From contig NC_066323.1 of NCBI RefSeq assembly GCF_022539315.1, positions 10,963,219-11,027,218 on the forward strand: DNA of 64,000 bases, in the 5' to 3' direction. The notes under the pieces were generated by a model. It saw only the letters and a program-made list of their open reading frames with translations, did no database searches and was not told where the DNA came from. Shown here piece by piece: positions 1-9,818 of the stretch. The stretch is from Serinus canaria (taxonomy: Eukaryota > Chordata > Aves > Passeriformes > Fringillidae). Each line of letters begins with the position of its first letter. Positions within the stretch are counted from its first letter, which is position 1. Position numbers and translations under genes: made by a program.

Positions 1-2040
1 TTGGTTTTTTCTTTATTGTTTGAGACTGAGGTAAAATTTATCCACATCCAGGAGGAATGTGGATTAGGCCTATTGCTCCAAAGCAACCTGAGCTCTTTAA
101 AAGTGGAAAAATAAACACGAGAAAAGGCAGAGTTCCTCCCAGAAGTGCCTGTGCCATGAAAAACATTTTTGTATTCAGTTGCTGCTTCAGAGAGTAACAC
201 CAGGGTCTGTGGAGTGTTTACACGGCCCCCATGGAAGGTGCCACAGGAACCAGCACCTGTTGATGAATAAATCACCCTGAGATACCCCAAAAGCAAATCA
301 TCTGCTTGGGTTGTCAGGCATGGTTGTGTTACCTGCAGAAATCCTTTCTCAGCACAGCCAGGCTTTGTTCTTTTGTGTTTTCCTGCTCTCTGCTGTTGTA
401 TTTATTGAGCTTTCCTCAATGACAAAATTGAATTAATTTTTAGACCCTTGTGACTGTTGTTCAAAAACTGACTCTTGCTTTCCGGCTCTGGTCTCTGTTG
501 TTCAGTAAGTCACTTGGATTGTTTGATTGGGTATTTGTTTTCTGTAGGCCATATGTATGATCTAAAATTGAACAGAAAAAATCCAACCAGTTAAAGAGCG
601 ACCACAGCAGTTCCTGTTACAGTTCTCGGACTTTTAAAAATACACCTGTTCTGGATAAAAGTCACACAGACTTGTTTTGAAGGCGGATTTTCTGTAGGCT
701 CTATTTTTGCTGGCTCTGAAAAAGTTTTTTCTGAATAGAATGACTCGAAGGGAACATTCAGTTTTGGAGTGAGGTTTGTTTTTCTCCCTCTGAAATTTAG
801 GTAGATTGTAAGTGAGACAGAGCTATTCATTAAAACAGAATGCAATTCATGTGCAGTGAAATCTGGTTTAAATATTTTGAGATACTGTAAAACAAACTCT
901 GGACAGTTGAGGAAAGTCTCTGCTGCAGGGTTTTTATGGTGGGGGGTTGTGTGTGTAGTTCTGTTTCAAATCAATCTCTACTTCAAGGCATTTTTTTTTT
1001 TATTTTGAAAAGCTGCTGTAGAGAGATAATAGTTCACTAAGTGCAATGATTTTTCTTAGCAAATAGGTTAGTTGAAAAATTAAATCAATTAGTAGATTGT
1101 ATGCAGGCAGATTGCTGCATCCTCGTAGCTGTTTCAGGTTTATTACTGAAATTAAAAGCAGAGAAAAATTCTACCTGCTTTCTGGAAAGCACAGAGGAAA
1201 CAATCCCACTAAAATGCCAAGTAAGCAGCTTTTCTAGCTACAAAGCTGAGGTCAGGAGCCTGGGTTTTCTGAAGTCTTAATCTGCCCTAAAATTTCTATC
1301 CATAACTGTCTTTGCATTCAGAGCTGAAACTTCTTTTTGAACAATGAATAAGTGCAGGCCCTGAAACTTGTGGGTCTGGAAAAGAAACGTGACAGTCTGT
1401 GGTGGAGGATGTTTGGATGCTGCAGATATCCTGTTCTTGCTTTTAAAGAAAAAGAAAAATCCTATTCTACCTGTTTACTTTTTTTCTGCTTTATGTGGGT
1501 CTTGTGCCTGAAACCAGGGCAAGGCTCACCCGTGCTTATAAACCAATGTCCAACCTCACCACTCTGCTTGGCCCCTCCTAGTCTTAATGCCCCTCATTGT
1601 CTCCCAAGTTTTCCTGCATCTTTGCAAATCTTTCACAGGTGGTTTCAGGATCCTACAGCAGTGATGTGTCATCAGGAGATGAGCTGCTCTCTTGGCAGTT
1701 TTTCAGCCCCAGTGGCATCATTAAAAGTCATTTGTCTCTGTATTGACTTGTTCTTGTCTAGGAAATGCTCAGACACTTTTGCGTTGGACCCGTGCTTTCT
1801 GCTCCAACCTTGTTGCCTCCGGTGCTGCCCTGCTAGCCAGGCTGCCATTTCACTGTGTCCTCTCTTGTATCCTGCAAGCCTTGTCTGTCCCTGTTATTAT
1901 TCTTCTTTCATCATGCTTTGCCTGCATTTTCAGCACCTTGTATCAAGCTCCTTCCTCTCCCTGCTGTGAGTCTGGCCTCGAACTTCCATTAACCCCTGCA
2001 CCACTAACCCCCCCTCCTTGTTTGTCCCCCCATTGCTCAG
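1..2040 (+). other. CCDC50: CCDC50 intron upstream of the cassette exon (partial)
   Basis: This is intronic sequence ending in a strong splice acceptor: a long C/T tract followed by CATTGCTCAG at 2031-2040. I looked for the preceding CCDC50 exon, which in other vertebrates encodes a DEDIARLLQ-type segment and a Tyr-rich end, and did not find it, so it lies upstream of the window. The open frames here run through the acceptor or lack splice signals and look accidental. The first 1.3 kb is AT-rich and the part from 1.5 to 2.04 kb is pyrimidine-rich. Confidence 0.7.
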
Positions 2041-2739
2041 AGCAGCCCTGGGGTGACCCCAGAGAGCAGATTTCTGAACCTCCCAGAGCACACAGTCATG
2101 GCAGGTGCAGGCACCAGCAGAGAGAGCACCGAGGACACCCCTCGCCTTTGCCCGGCCGTGCCGCCACACCCGGGCACTCCAGCTCAGAGGGCTGTCGAAG
2201 GTCTCCACAGCTGAGAGAGGCCAGCAATGGCCATCAGCAGGAGCAGAAGGCAGCCAGCCAGGGAAGGTCCAGGAGACATCTCAGCCTTGACCGGGAAAGG
2301 GAGACCGAGCGCCATGCCTATGATCACAGCAATAGCTGGGAGCTGCAGGAGAGGAGGACAGCTGGAAGGAAGAAGGAGAGGAGACTTCTCAGTCTTGACC
2401 TGGAATTGGAGCATGGACTCACAGAGGAAATACAGCACAGCAGAAAGCCACCAAGGCAAGACAGAGAAAAGCACCTTCCTCTCCTTGAGATGGAACTGGA
2501 GGCAGAGCAGGAGACTTGGCATCGGGGTGGCAGACAGCACCCTGAGAAACACAGATCTCACCATCAGGGCCACTCATCACACAGGATGGCACGTGACGAG
2601 AAGCTCTATGATGCTGAATCTAGAAATGACCGTAGGAGTGGTGAGGCAAGAGCCTACAAAAGGGCAGGACACAGGAGACACTCCCCCTCCCCTCATGCTG
2701 TGAGCCAGGGGAAGGTTGGAGACTGCCAGCGAGACCCAG
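2041..2739 (+). CDS. CCDC50: CCDC50 long-isoform cassette exon
   Basis: CCDC50 (Ymer) is a cytosolic ubiquitin-binding adaptor known from mammals to be tyrosine-phosphorylated after EGF stimulation, to restrain NF-kB signalling and to act in selective autophagy of ubiquitinated signalling proteins. This exon matches the optional exon that separates its long and short isoforms. It starts after a pyrimidine-rich acceptor at 2040, stays open for 699 nt and ends at CCCAG/GTAACC (2739/2740). It enters and leaves in phase 1, so skipping keeps the frame. The first residues (QPWGDPREQ after a split codon) resemble the human start DQPGSRRARE. The product is hydrophilic, rich in Arg, His, Glu and Gln, and probably disordered, with no catalytic domain. 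From memory the human exon is about 176 codons; this one is 233, and an internal three-fold repeat may account for part of the extra length. Identity rests mainly on the neighbouring exons and on matching phase, because this segment evolves fast. Confidence 0.85.
2275..2560 (+). repeat. Three-fold degenerate repeat inside the CCDC50 cassette exon
   Basis: Three in-frame blocks begin with related residues: RRHLSLDRERE (His codon at 2277), RRLLSLDLELE (matching codon at 2385) and EKHLPLLEMELE (matching codon at 2472). The spacing is 108 nt (36 residues) and then 87 nt (29 residues). Similarity is visible in the DNA as well (GACATCTCAGCCTTGACC against GACTTCTCAGTCTTGACC), which points to old tandem duplication within the exon rather than chance. 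Confidence 0.65.
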
Positions 2740-4178
2740 GTAACCAAGTGATGGGGAAGGTGCGCATATGTGTGGGGATGGACCTATGTGTGCCCCATAC
2801 TGGTGTCTGAGATATGTTTGGCTTCCTTGGAGATGCTTCTCTCCAGTATCTACCTGCAATGTGTACACAGGGAATCTTGCCCAGGTTTCTCCCTGATTTA
2901 GCAGGATTCTAATCCATTAATGTTCTTGCTCTATATCCTGATGTATCATGGCATTGGAGAGGATGAGTAAGAAGGCATTGTTGGAGGTGGTGCCCTTCAT
3001 ATCCTTTTGTTAAAGAAAACAAATTTCTTCCTCCACATCATCCCCAAAGAAAGACCCCCCCAGAAAACTCCAACCAACACCCAGCTTTTGTTTTTGAGAT
3101 ACATTTTGTGCAGTGGCCTCCTTGTACAGGAGAAAAAAAAGGAACAAAACCATAAATGTTAGGTTATGGTTGTATTTTGTTTGGTTGAGATGCATGACTG
3201 TAAGTGAGCATACTTTACTTAAACACAAAAAACCCCAGCAATTTTCTTCCTCTTCTTATTTAAAACCCTGCTGGCAACTTAATGAATTCATTTTGGACAA
3301 AGTTCACTAGTGGCACTGGGCATCCAACTGTGTTCTATTTGCAAGATTCTTGCCAATTCTTTGCAAGTGGAATTTTCTGGGAAATCTGAACCTGTGTGGG
3401 TCTTGCTCAACAAGCACTTGGCTTTAAAGATCCAGATCCATCTTTCTTCTTTTAAAGCCACAGTGGAGTAGGGGGTGACCTAGTGAAAGTAGGAGTTTAG
3501 AGATCTATATCTGTCAAAGTGTAGGGCAGCTTATGCTTTAAGCCATCTAACTGATCTTCACATGAATAACGTGAGGAACATAATGTGTGTCTGTCTCTGG
3601 ACATACTGGGACAATTACTCTTCTTCCTCATGATACAAACACTTTCCTTAGGGAAACAGAAGGTGTTAATCAGGTTTAGCTTTAAAATAACAGAACTCTG
3701 TACTCAAAACAAGAATGGAACATTTATATGAACTTCAAAAATGCTTACTTTTCGGTTTTCTCATTGAATTCATGGGTCATCCCAAGGAAGAAATTGCCTG
3801 AAAACTCATGTAAGCCTGTCCTGGATTACCCTTGCAGCCTATGCTGCTTCAGCAGAGCGTTCAGACTCTGCTGTGCTCATATCAAATGTTGGGCTGCTCT
3901 CTGCTGCCCAGTTTTGCCACTGTATCTGTATCAATGCAGAGAGTGACAAATTATAATTCCTTTGCTAGCACTGCTGTCACCAAAGACTGCTTCAAGGGAC
4001 ATGGCCTGTTCTGCCGTGGAGTTGCATTTGTTATCTGTGAGAGGGTGTGGCAGTACACTGTGATGAACTCTGGTTCTCCTGAGTGGAGGGTTTGCAGGTG
4101 GCTGAGGAGATGGTGGGGATCTCCTTACCAAAGGATTTGGAGAATGGTTGAGTTGATTGTTTTCTCTCAATACTGCAG
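2740..4178 (+). other. CCDC50: CCDC50 intron
   Basis: This intron runs from GTAACC at 2740 to TACTGCAG at 4171-4178, preceded by TTTTCTCTC. Nothing inside it is supportable as an exon. The open frames near 3.0-3.3 kb and 3.7-4.2 kb lack matching splice sites or read through the acceptor. Confidence 0.8.
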
Positions 4179-4285
4179 GCACTAATTTGAGGGGGAGGAC
4201 ACAAGCCATGTATGATGGCCCCCGGATGGAACAGGAGTTGTCTGATGCAGAGATTGCTCGGAAGCTGCAGGAGGAAGAGCTCCTG
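4179..4285 (+). CDS. CCDC50: CCDC50 exon with the first C-terminal MIU motif
   Basis: The exon is 107 nt, entering in phase 1 and ending in phase 0 at CTCCTG/GTAAGT. It ends with the residues LSDAEIARKLQEEELL, nearly identical to the human CCDC50 segment WYDAEIARKLQEEELL. This is a MIU (motif interacting with ubiquitin), an acidic-flanked helix centred on an Ala in the pattern E-I-A-x-x-L-x-x-E. The first part (TNLRGRTQAMYDGPRMEQE) corresponds to the human GMKPRVMKEAVST region and is poorly conserved. The split first codon reads GGC (Gly) when joined to the cassette exon, as in human. If the cassette exon is skipped, this exon joins directly to the missing upstream exon in the same phase. Confidence 0.95.
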
Positions 4286-4874
4286 GTAAGTAGAGAGGCT
4301 GCACTGCTCAACTCGAAGGAACTAAGGCAACCAGCAGAGATAACTTTATTTTGTAAACCTTTAATATATAAGAGTGACTGTAAGACCTAAGGTCTTGCTC
4401 CTGTGTATTCTGCTAATTACTTTTGTCTTCCATACACACAAATATGGAGTGACAGCTGGCTTCCAACTAATAAGCCATATTTTTTGAAATAAACACCCCA
4501 AAATAAAAGTACTGAGGCAGAGTGATATGAAATGGATGTTTCCAGGCAGGTGAAGATGGCATGTGGTCAGTGTAAGCAGCTCACAAGTGAGACAGGCCAT
4601 TGCCCATCTTTGGAGATGAAAGCAGCAGAGTGGGAAATGCATTTTGGTGTGGCCAGGCAGATACATGAGGGCAAAATTCAGCTGAAAAGTTGAAATGGCA
4701 AATTTGAGTTGGGTTGTGAGGTAAGTATTGAGGTAGCTAAGTGTTTTTGGAGAGGTTGATGGTGCATTTGTATGAGAACCTACTTGCCCTGCCCAGTAGG
4801 TTGATAGTATGATTAATTCAGAGATGGTAATTTTTTGTCTCTGTCTTTCCTTCCCCACTTTTTTCCCCCTCCAG
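4286..4874 (+). other. CCDC50: CCDC50 intron
   Basis: The donor is GTAAGT at 4286 and the acceptor CCCCCTCCAG ends at 4874 after a strong T/C tract. I see no internal features. The antisense open frame at 4361-4858 has no recognisable content. Confidence 0.85.
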
Positions 4875-4919
4875 GCTAATGAAGCAGATCAGAAGGCAGC
4901 TCAAGTAGCCCAAGATGAG
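4875..4919 (+). CDS. CCDC50: CCDC50 45-nt micro-exon linking the two MIU motifs
   Basis: The exon is exactly 15 codons, in phase 0 at both ends, between CCTCCAG and GTGAGC. It encodes ANEADQKAAQVAQDE, aligning without gaps to the human ATQVDMRAAQVAQDE. It forms the helical linker between the two ubiquitin-binding motifs, and its last two residues (Asp-Glu) supply the acidic start of the second motif. It could be skipped without shifting the frame, but that would change the spacing of the two MIU helices and remove part of the second. Confidence 0.95.
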
Positions 4920-5425
4920 GTGAGCAATAAGTCAAATACTTGTGGAATTCCTTTACTTGCAGAAGGGCTGCTAAACAGCCCTTGTTTTCTCTGACCCTCT
5001 AGATGTTAATTTCCCTCCTTGTAGGGGAAGCCTAGGGCTCCAATGTGATTTTCTCCCAGATGGGTTTTGTGAGAGAGAGAGATTAGCACTGCCTGTTGTG
5101 CAACCATGACAAAGGCAGGAAATGCATGGTTCTCTAAGAGCATTTCTTGTAACTAAGCCCCATGGGAGACTATCCTAGATGCTGTGAGATGAACCACTGA
5201 CCCACTTAAGGAGAAGGGATAGAGGGCAGAATGTTTTTACAAATGCAGTTCTGGCAAATCAGGGAGCTATTGGACATGCCCTGTCCCTTGATTTCTGATC
5301 ACAGATGGATGAAGTTCTGGATTTGCATCCTTCCCATTCAGCAGCTGTCCATGGGAAAGGGTTTGAATGACTCAAACCCACAAGAGCAGTAAAATTGTCT
5401 GTCAGAGTCTGTGTTTCCCTTCTAG
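4920..5425 (+). other. CCDC50: CCDC50 intron
   Basis: This is a short intron with donor GTGAGC at 4920 and acceptor TGTTTCCCTTCTAG ending at 5425. It contains a short GA run near 5073-5082. I see nothing else in it. Confidence 0.85.
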
Positions 5426-5530
5426 GAAATTGCTCGTCTTTTGATGGCTGAGGAGAAAAAGGCTTTAAGAAAAGAGAAAGAAAGAGAAAAGTCTTCCTTT
5501 GAAAAGAGGAGGCATGATCAAGATTGGAAG
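5426..5530 (+). CDS. CCDC50: CCDC50 exon with the second MIU motif and basic coiled coil
   Basis: This is a 105-nt exon (35 codons) in phase 0 at both ends, from TTCTAG/GAAATT to TGGAAG/GTATGG. It begins [13 protein letters not shown], identical to human over this stretch. Together with the Asp-Glu of the preceding micro-exon it forms the second MIU. It continues into a highly charged Lys/Arg/Glu helix ([16 protein letters not shown]) and ends HDQDWK, against QDPEWK in human. This is the best-conserved exon in the window and the strongest single piece of evidence for the gene identification. Confidence 0.96.
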
Positions 5531-6447
5531 GTATGGCAGGCTTTGGGAGGCACCACAAATAAGGTGCTATAACATTATTCCTATTTTCAGAGGGATGTGA
5601 GTGTATGGTGAGAGCAAAAGGTGGTGATGCATCTAAAGGGTCTTGCTGTCTGTTACTCAGCTGCTTCTTGAGCCTTTTAGAGCCACCTCCTTGCTTAGAT
5701 GCTTTTGGCTTCAGCCTCAAGCAAAGTAGTCCTTGGGGCTCTGACCTTGGAGGATGGCAGTGGATCTCACAGCACCTTGTGGCCTCCCTGAAGCACTGTC
5801 AGTCCCTGGTGCAGGACCTTCCCTTTGCTGAAATCCTGACTGTAGCATTAAAAGCAGTGGTTGGTTCTGTTTGTATAAGGGCAATGCAGCTGCTTCAGTT
5901 GTCACTCTGCTTCATAACTGGCTGTGTAATGAAAGTCTTGAGTCTATCATGCCTGGTTTTGGTAGGAGTAACACCAGAGACTTGGCTGGCCAACATGGGA
6001 GGGGATAGGAAACAGATTATATGGTCAGCACTGCTAACGTGCTAAAGGGGATGTGGTGTTAATCTTGGGGCTAGATAACAGCAGGTCTGGTGTTTTCAGC
6101 CTCCTTCCTGAGTTCCAGAGGTTGCAGGAGTACAGCTGCCTGCAGCTAGTCCTTCCTGCTCAGCCTAGCCTTGTGCACTGTCATTACACCTTGTGCACTG
6201 TCATTACACTTACTTAGACTGTGTTACCTTACTGCTGTCATGTTTTAGCACAGAAATTGAGTTTGGCTCAGCGAGGCTGGGTTTTTACTGAAAACGAGTC
6301 CCGATGCTGCCATTTGTATGTCTGGCTGTAGTTAATTTTGTGTGTAAACCAAACACAAAAGGGCTGTGTGGAACTGTGGCAGTCCCAGTGTCCTGGCTGG
6401 TGTCTAGCAAGGCACACAGACAAACTAATTTCCCTTCTTCCCATCAG
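5531..6447 (+). other. CCDC50: CCDC50 intron
   Basis: The donor is GTATGG at 5531 and the acceptor TTCCCTTCTTCCCATCAG ends at 6447. It contains a 20-bp perfect tandem duplication (6170-6209). A plus-strand open frame across 5605-6045 has no splice sites or recognisable content. Confidence 0.85.
6170..6209. repeat. Perfect 2 x 20-bp tandem duplication in a CCDC50 intron
   Basis: The unit CTTGTGCACTGTCATTACAC occurs twice head to tail with no mismatch, so the duplication is young. It is far from both splice sites. Confidence 0.9.
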
Positions 6448-6527
6448 TCTGATGCAGGCGAATCCACACGCTCAAGGTCAAGAGAAGGGCCCGAAACTCA
6501 GCGACACAGAAGTGACAGGCCTTCAAG
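6448..6527 (+). CDS. CCDC50: CCDC50 exon, Ser/Arg-rich tail part 1
   Basis: This is an 80-nt exon entering in phase 0 and leaving in phase 2 at TTCAAG/GTGAGC. It encodes a Ser/Arg/Glu-rich stretch that starts SDAGESTRSRSREGP and ends HRSDRPSR. It corresponds to the human KSKESDEPHHSKNERPAR segment: composition and the R-P-(A/S)-R ending are kept while exact residues differ. It is probably disordered. Splice signals and phase join it cleanly to its neighbours. Confidence 0.87.
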
Positions 6528-7530
6528 GTGAGCTTGAGCTGGCTGGCATGAATGGGGAATGCAGCTGGGGAGCTGCTGAGAAGCTGAGTCCCAGGGAGGA
6601 GGTGTGGGATGACCAGCCTGACCCACCCAGAATGGTCTCGGTGGAGAGCAGGGTGATGAGGGGCACGGAGCTCATGAGGTGTTTGGTGACGTGCGTCACT
6701 CACTGTGCTCGTGGCACTTGCCCATCTTGGTCCCCGTGCCCAGTGCTGACGGAGATTGATGAGCTTGTGCAGTGACATTTGTTAAATGGCAGAGAAACAC
6801 TGAGAGGGTTAAACATCTTCTGGGGATGTGAAACCAAATGTCATCTCTGGGCAGGAAGGAGTAATCACCATGCATTTGCACAGCTGTTCCCTTGGTCCTT
6901 GCTCCCAGCTGAGCCCTGTGCACAGCTCCCACTGCTGCATTTGAACACCACCCTGCAAGCAAGAGCACTCTGCTTTGGGGCATTTCATCCCAAACTGGGA
7001 ACATGCTGTAGCCTAGTGCTGCTTCTGAATCCCGTGATACTCTGGCTCAATGCTCTTCATGAGGTACTAAACTCTGAAAGTGACCCCAGTGGCTTTGTTT
7101 TCCATTCCAGAAATTAACATAGAAATTCTTGTTGAACTTGCAAAAGAAACAACAAATGGAGGTGCAGGTGGAGATTGAGAGAGATTATATTAAAATACTC
7201 GGGAGGTAAAACTGTGCAAGCATTAACCCCTTTAAAACACTGTCCTTTTGAGTGAAGTTTGCAGTAAACTTCATAATGGAAATTTCCTGATAACTGACAC
7301 CATTATTAAATGAAAGAGGTCCATGACAAGCAGTACATACTCTGCTTTTCTCACTGCAGAAACAGTAATGAGCTGTGCTCAGAGGAGCTGTTCTACAGGC
7401 GGAAGGTCTGGGCCAGGCAAGGTTTGCATCAAACTAGCAGTAACAGACCAGACAGCTGAGATGTTGCTCTTGCTGCACTGTTGTGACTTTGTGTTATTTC
7501 CCAACACTCCTTTGACACTGTGCTTGGCAG
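6528..7530 (+). other. CCDC50: CCDC50 intron
   Basis: The donor is GTGAGC at 6528 and the acceptor TGCTTGGCAG ends at 7530 after TTGTGTTATTTCCC. I saw no feature worth listing inside. Open frames on both strands at 6.4-7.1 kb are unsupported. Confidence 0.8.
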
Positions 7531-7628
7531 GTCACAGCCTGTCCTCGATGGCTTTGAACACTCTCGGTATTACACGAGCCAGCCCAGCCCCTTGCGCCAG
7601 ATCCCCAAACCTGAGCACTCTCCTAAAG
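7531..7628 (+). CDS. CCDC50: CCDC50 exon, tail part 2
   Basis: This is a 98-nt exon entering in phase 2 and leaving in phase 1 at CTAAAG/GTAGGA. It encodes a Pro/Ser/Tyr-bearing stretch containing GFEHSRYYTSQPSPLRQ and ending PKPEHSPK. In human the equivalent tail has DYTHFTNQQSS, so aromatic and Ser residues are kept but the alignment is loose. The Tyr-Tyr pair is a possible phosphorylation site, since tyrosine phosphorylation is known for the family; that is inference. The frame stays open only when the exon is joined to the exons on either side as annotated. Confidence 0.83.
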
Positions 7629-8616
7629 GTAGGATCAACTCCAGGGCTGCCCAGCACTTGGGTTATTGTCAGCTCTTTTCCCCACACAAGGAGCCTGCAG
7701 GGGACAGAGTGATGGAAAGTGATGCAAATAAAGAAGGGGAATTAATGCCCCAGCAAGCAGGTGATGCTGGGCAGTGTTTGGGTTGGACTTGCTGAGCACG
7801 TTGCAGGCTGTGAGACTGAAAAACTGAATTGGTCTGCCTGGAATTTGTCTAGGTGCTGTCTGTATGTCCTCTGTGATCTCTTAATGATGAATGACTGTAA
7901 ATCCAGGTAGAAAATGACAAAGAAATGTCATGAAGACAGCATTATGATGGATTTTTGGTGACTCACTATTCTCAAATAATCCAATACAAGACAGAACCTC
8001 ACCTGTCTGGTGAGCAGATGGGATGTTCTGACAGAAACTTGTCCTGAGAGCAGGCTGGTTTTATTCCTGTAGCACTTCAGCACTGCTTTATTGGCTTGTT
8101 TCCTAAAATCACTTGGCCCAGAGCAGTTTGAGTAGGGTTGCCCCTGCAGTTGTTTTAAATCTGAATGCCCATTGTCTGAGTTATCTGTAGAGCCTCTGGG
8201 GAAGGAAGGGGGCAGTCTGAGTTTAACTCAGTCTTAGATTTCTTCCAACTCCACTAGTGAGACTTAAATGTGGACACTTTCCAAAATTTAGTTTGGTAAA
8301 CTTATGTTCTGTCTTCATCAAGCAAGCTGGAAGGTTGATGGCACTTTATAGGGTCTGTTTGCTTTAGCGAGACTGTGCAATGGGGCTGCAGCACCATTCA
8401 CACCCTAGAAGAAATGCACATGTCTGCCTGTCTCGATCTGTCCTTCCTTTTGCTTGAGTCATGTAACATATAGCTCCCATTTTGGCCTTTGACTTGACTA
8501 GTACCCCAGAAGTCAGACAGACAAGAAGGCAGGCCAGGTAAAATATGAGTGGAGATAGGAATTTTTTCACCAGGATTTAGCCTCACAGACTGTTTCCTTT
8601 CTGTTTTGTTTTCCAG
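7629..8616 (+). other. CCDC50: Last CCDC50 intron
   Basis: The donor is GTAGGA at 7629. The acceptor ends at 8616 (CTGTTTTGTTTTCCAG), a strong T-rich tract. An ATGCAAAT octamer at 7722-7729 is probably chance. I see no other feature. Confidence 0.8.
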
Positions 8617-8636
8617 GTTCCCGTAGGAAGCAGTAA
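8617..8636 (+). CDS. CCDC50: CCDC50 terminal coding segment and stop
   Basis: Only 20 coding nt lie in the last exon. The split codon GGT gives Gly, then SRRKQ and TAA at 8634-8636. Adding up the seven segments plus the one codon base from the missing upstream exon gives exactly 385 codons including the stop, an independent check on all the boundaries. The protein therefore ends with a basic GSRRKQ, unlike the human FHYKH ending. A different last exon further downstream is possible but I see no candidate. Confidence 0.8.
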
Positions 8637-9030
8637 ACTGTGCTAGCCTTTGCTTTGGTACTGACTCTTCTGTAGCAAACATTACTGGAATTGCCAGGCA
8701 ACTTTCTCGACCCCTGACCTGATGGGAGGCCCACCCTCCACTCCCAGGATCATCTCTTCAAGTGTTGTCATATTAAGGAAAATTGTTTGTTTCAATTTCT
8801 TACTCATCTGTGATGACTTGAGCAGTGCAGTATAATCTAGCTGCCATTGAGCTGTGCCAATCAACCAGCTGGCTCACCAGCTCCCTCATACATTCTTTTA
8901 AGGCTTTCTTTTTATTTTTAAGTTTGGCTGGAGCTCTGATGAACAGGACAAATTGAGATGCATGTACAATGGAGGAAAATTGAAGAAATGAGTTGGGTTA
9001 TGGCAATGCAGCAAAACATCAGAAGTTATC

Positions 9031-9073
9031 CTTTGCTAAGTTATCCTTTTTACATTAGGATAACTTAGCAAAG
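9031..9073 (+). repeat. Perfect 16-bp hairpin in the CCDC50 3' UTR
   Basis: The left arm CTTTGCTAAGTTATCC (9031-9046) and the right arm GGATAACTTAGCAAAG (9058-9073) are exact reverse complements, separated by an 11-nt T/A-rich loop. In RNA it would form a stable stem-loop about 400 nt after the stop codon. Confidence 0.92.
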
Positions 9074-9756
9074 AGAGCTATAAGAGGAATTGGGTTTCTT
9101 CCTGTGTTGGATAGGACAGCTGAGCCAACCTGATAGTCATATGAGCTTGCAGGAAGGAGAGAGCCTTGTCAAACATAGACCAGCAAAAGCCAAACTCTGA
9201 AACTGGTGAGGCAGAAATGGCCTATGAAACAGAATTTTTTAACTGCTGTATTTCTTTCTAGGGTTTCCAACAATCTGAATAGAGTGTTAGGCATTTAGCT
9301 CCAGGATATATGATAGAACAGTTAAAAGGAAAGACAATTCCAACTGAAGTTAGACCTTGTGTGCATGACTTAGGATTTGCCAGGGAGTTCAAGAAGCTGT
9401 GAACTGTGGTTTGGGAAGACTTATACAAACAGATCTACATGTCTGAAGGGACCTCTGTAGTCACCTGCTTTGAGCTTCAGTGTTTTAGAAGCCAAGGAAT
9501 TTCATTAAAGCCAAGTCAGATCTCTTGTAACTCTTACCTCAGTTGCTGATGCACTTGAGTAGAGTAACTTGTTTCTGAACTTGGATATGTCTTGTAAACA
9601 TGGGGCTGATGGAGAGAGGGCCATATGGGCACTGAGCATCAAATTCAAAATCTACAGTTACAGGCAACCTGAGCCAGACACAGAGTGCTGATCAGTCCAC
9701 ACGATGTCTGTACTGACTGCTTTTCCTCTCCACTGCTCCATCCAGCTCCAGTCAGG

Positions 9757-9762
9757 AATAAA
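9757..9762 (+). terminator. CCDC50: Possible proximal poly(A) signal of CCDC50
   Basis: AATAAA is followed by an A run and then TTGCTCTC. It lies about 1.1 kb after the stop codon. The downstream GU/U-rich element is weak, so use is uncertain. Confidence 0.3.
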
Positions 9763-9810
9763 AAAAATCATTGCTCTCTAGGGCACAGCAGGGTCTGCAG
9801 GTTTGCTGTC

Positions 9811-9818
9811 TGTATATA
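9811..9818 (+). promoter_or_regulatory. Possible Pumilio-binding element in the 3' UTR
   Basis: TGTATATA matches the Pumilio RNA consensus UGUANAUA exactly. An 8-mer can easily occur by chance in 6 kb, and it would be lost from transcripts ending at the proximal signal. Confidence 0.25.

Noticed and set aside
591..845. 84-codon minus-strand open frame
   Set aside because: It lies in a CCDC50 intron, with no splice sites, no domain and low-complexity Lys/Thr/Pro content.
1352..1969. 205-codon plus-strand open frame before the cassette exon
   Set aside because: It lies in the pyrimidine-rich intron upstream of the 2041 acceptor. Its Cys/Leu/Ser/Pro-rich product reflects that C/T composition.
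1743..2040. Extension of the cassette exon upstream in the same frame
   Set aside because: A clear polypyrimidine tract and AG at 2039-2040 mark the exon start. The upstream part translates to hydrophobic intron-like sequence.
2184..2573. Minus-strand open frame opposite the cassette exon
   Set aside because: It is a shadow of the plus-strand coding exon.
9430..9520. CR1-like wording (CTGAAGGGACCTCTGTAGTC) in the 3' UTR
   Set aside because: Only about 30 bp resemble CR1 and the following blocks are missing, so the match is too short to call.
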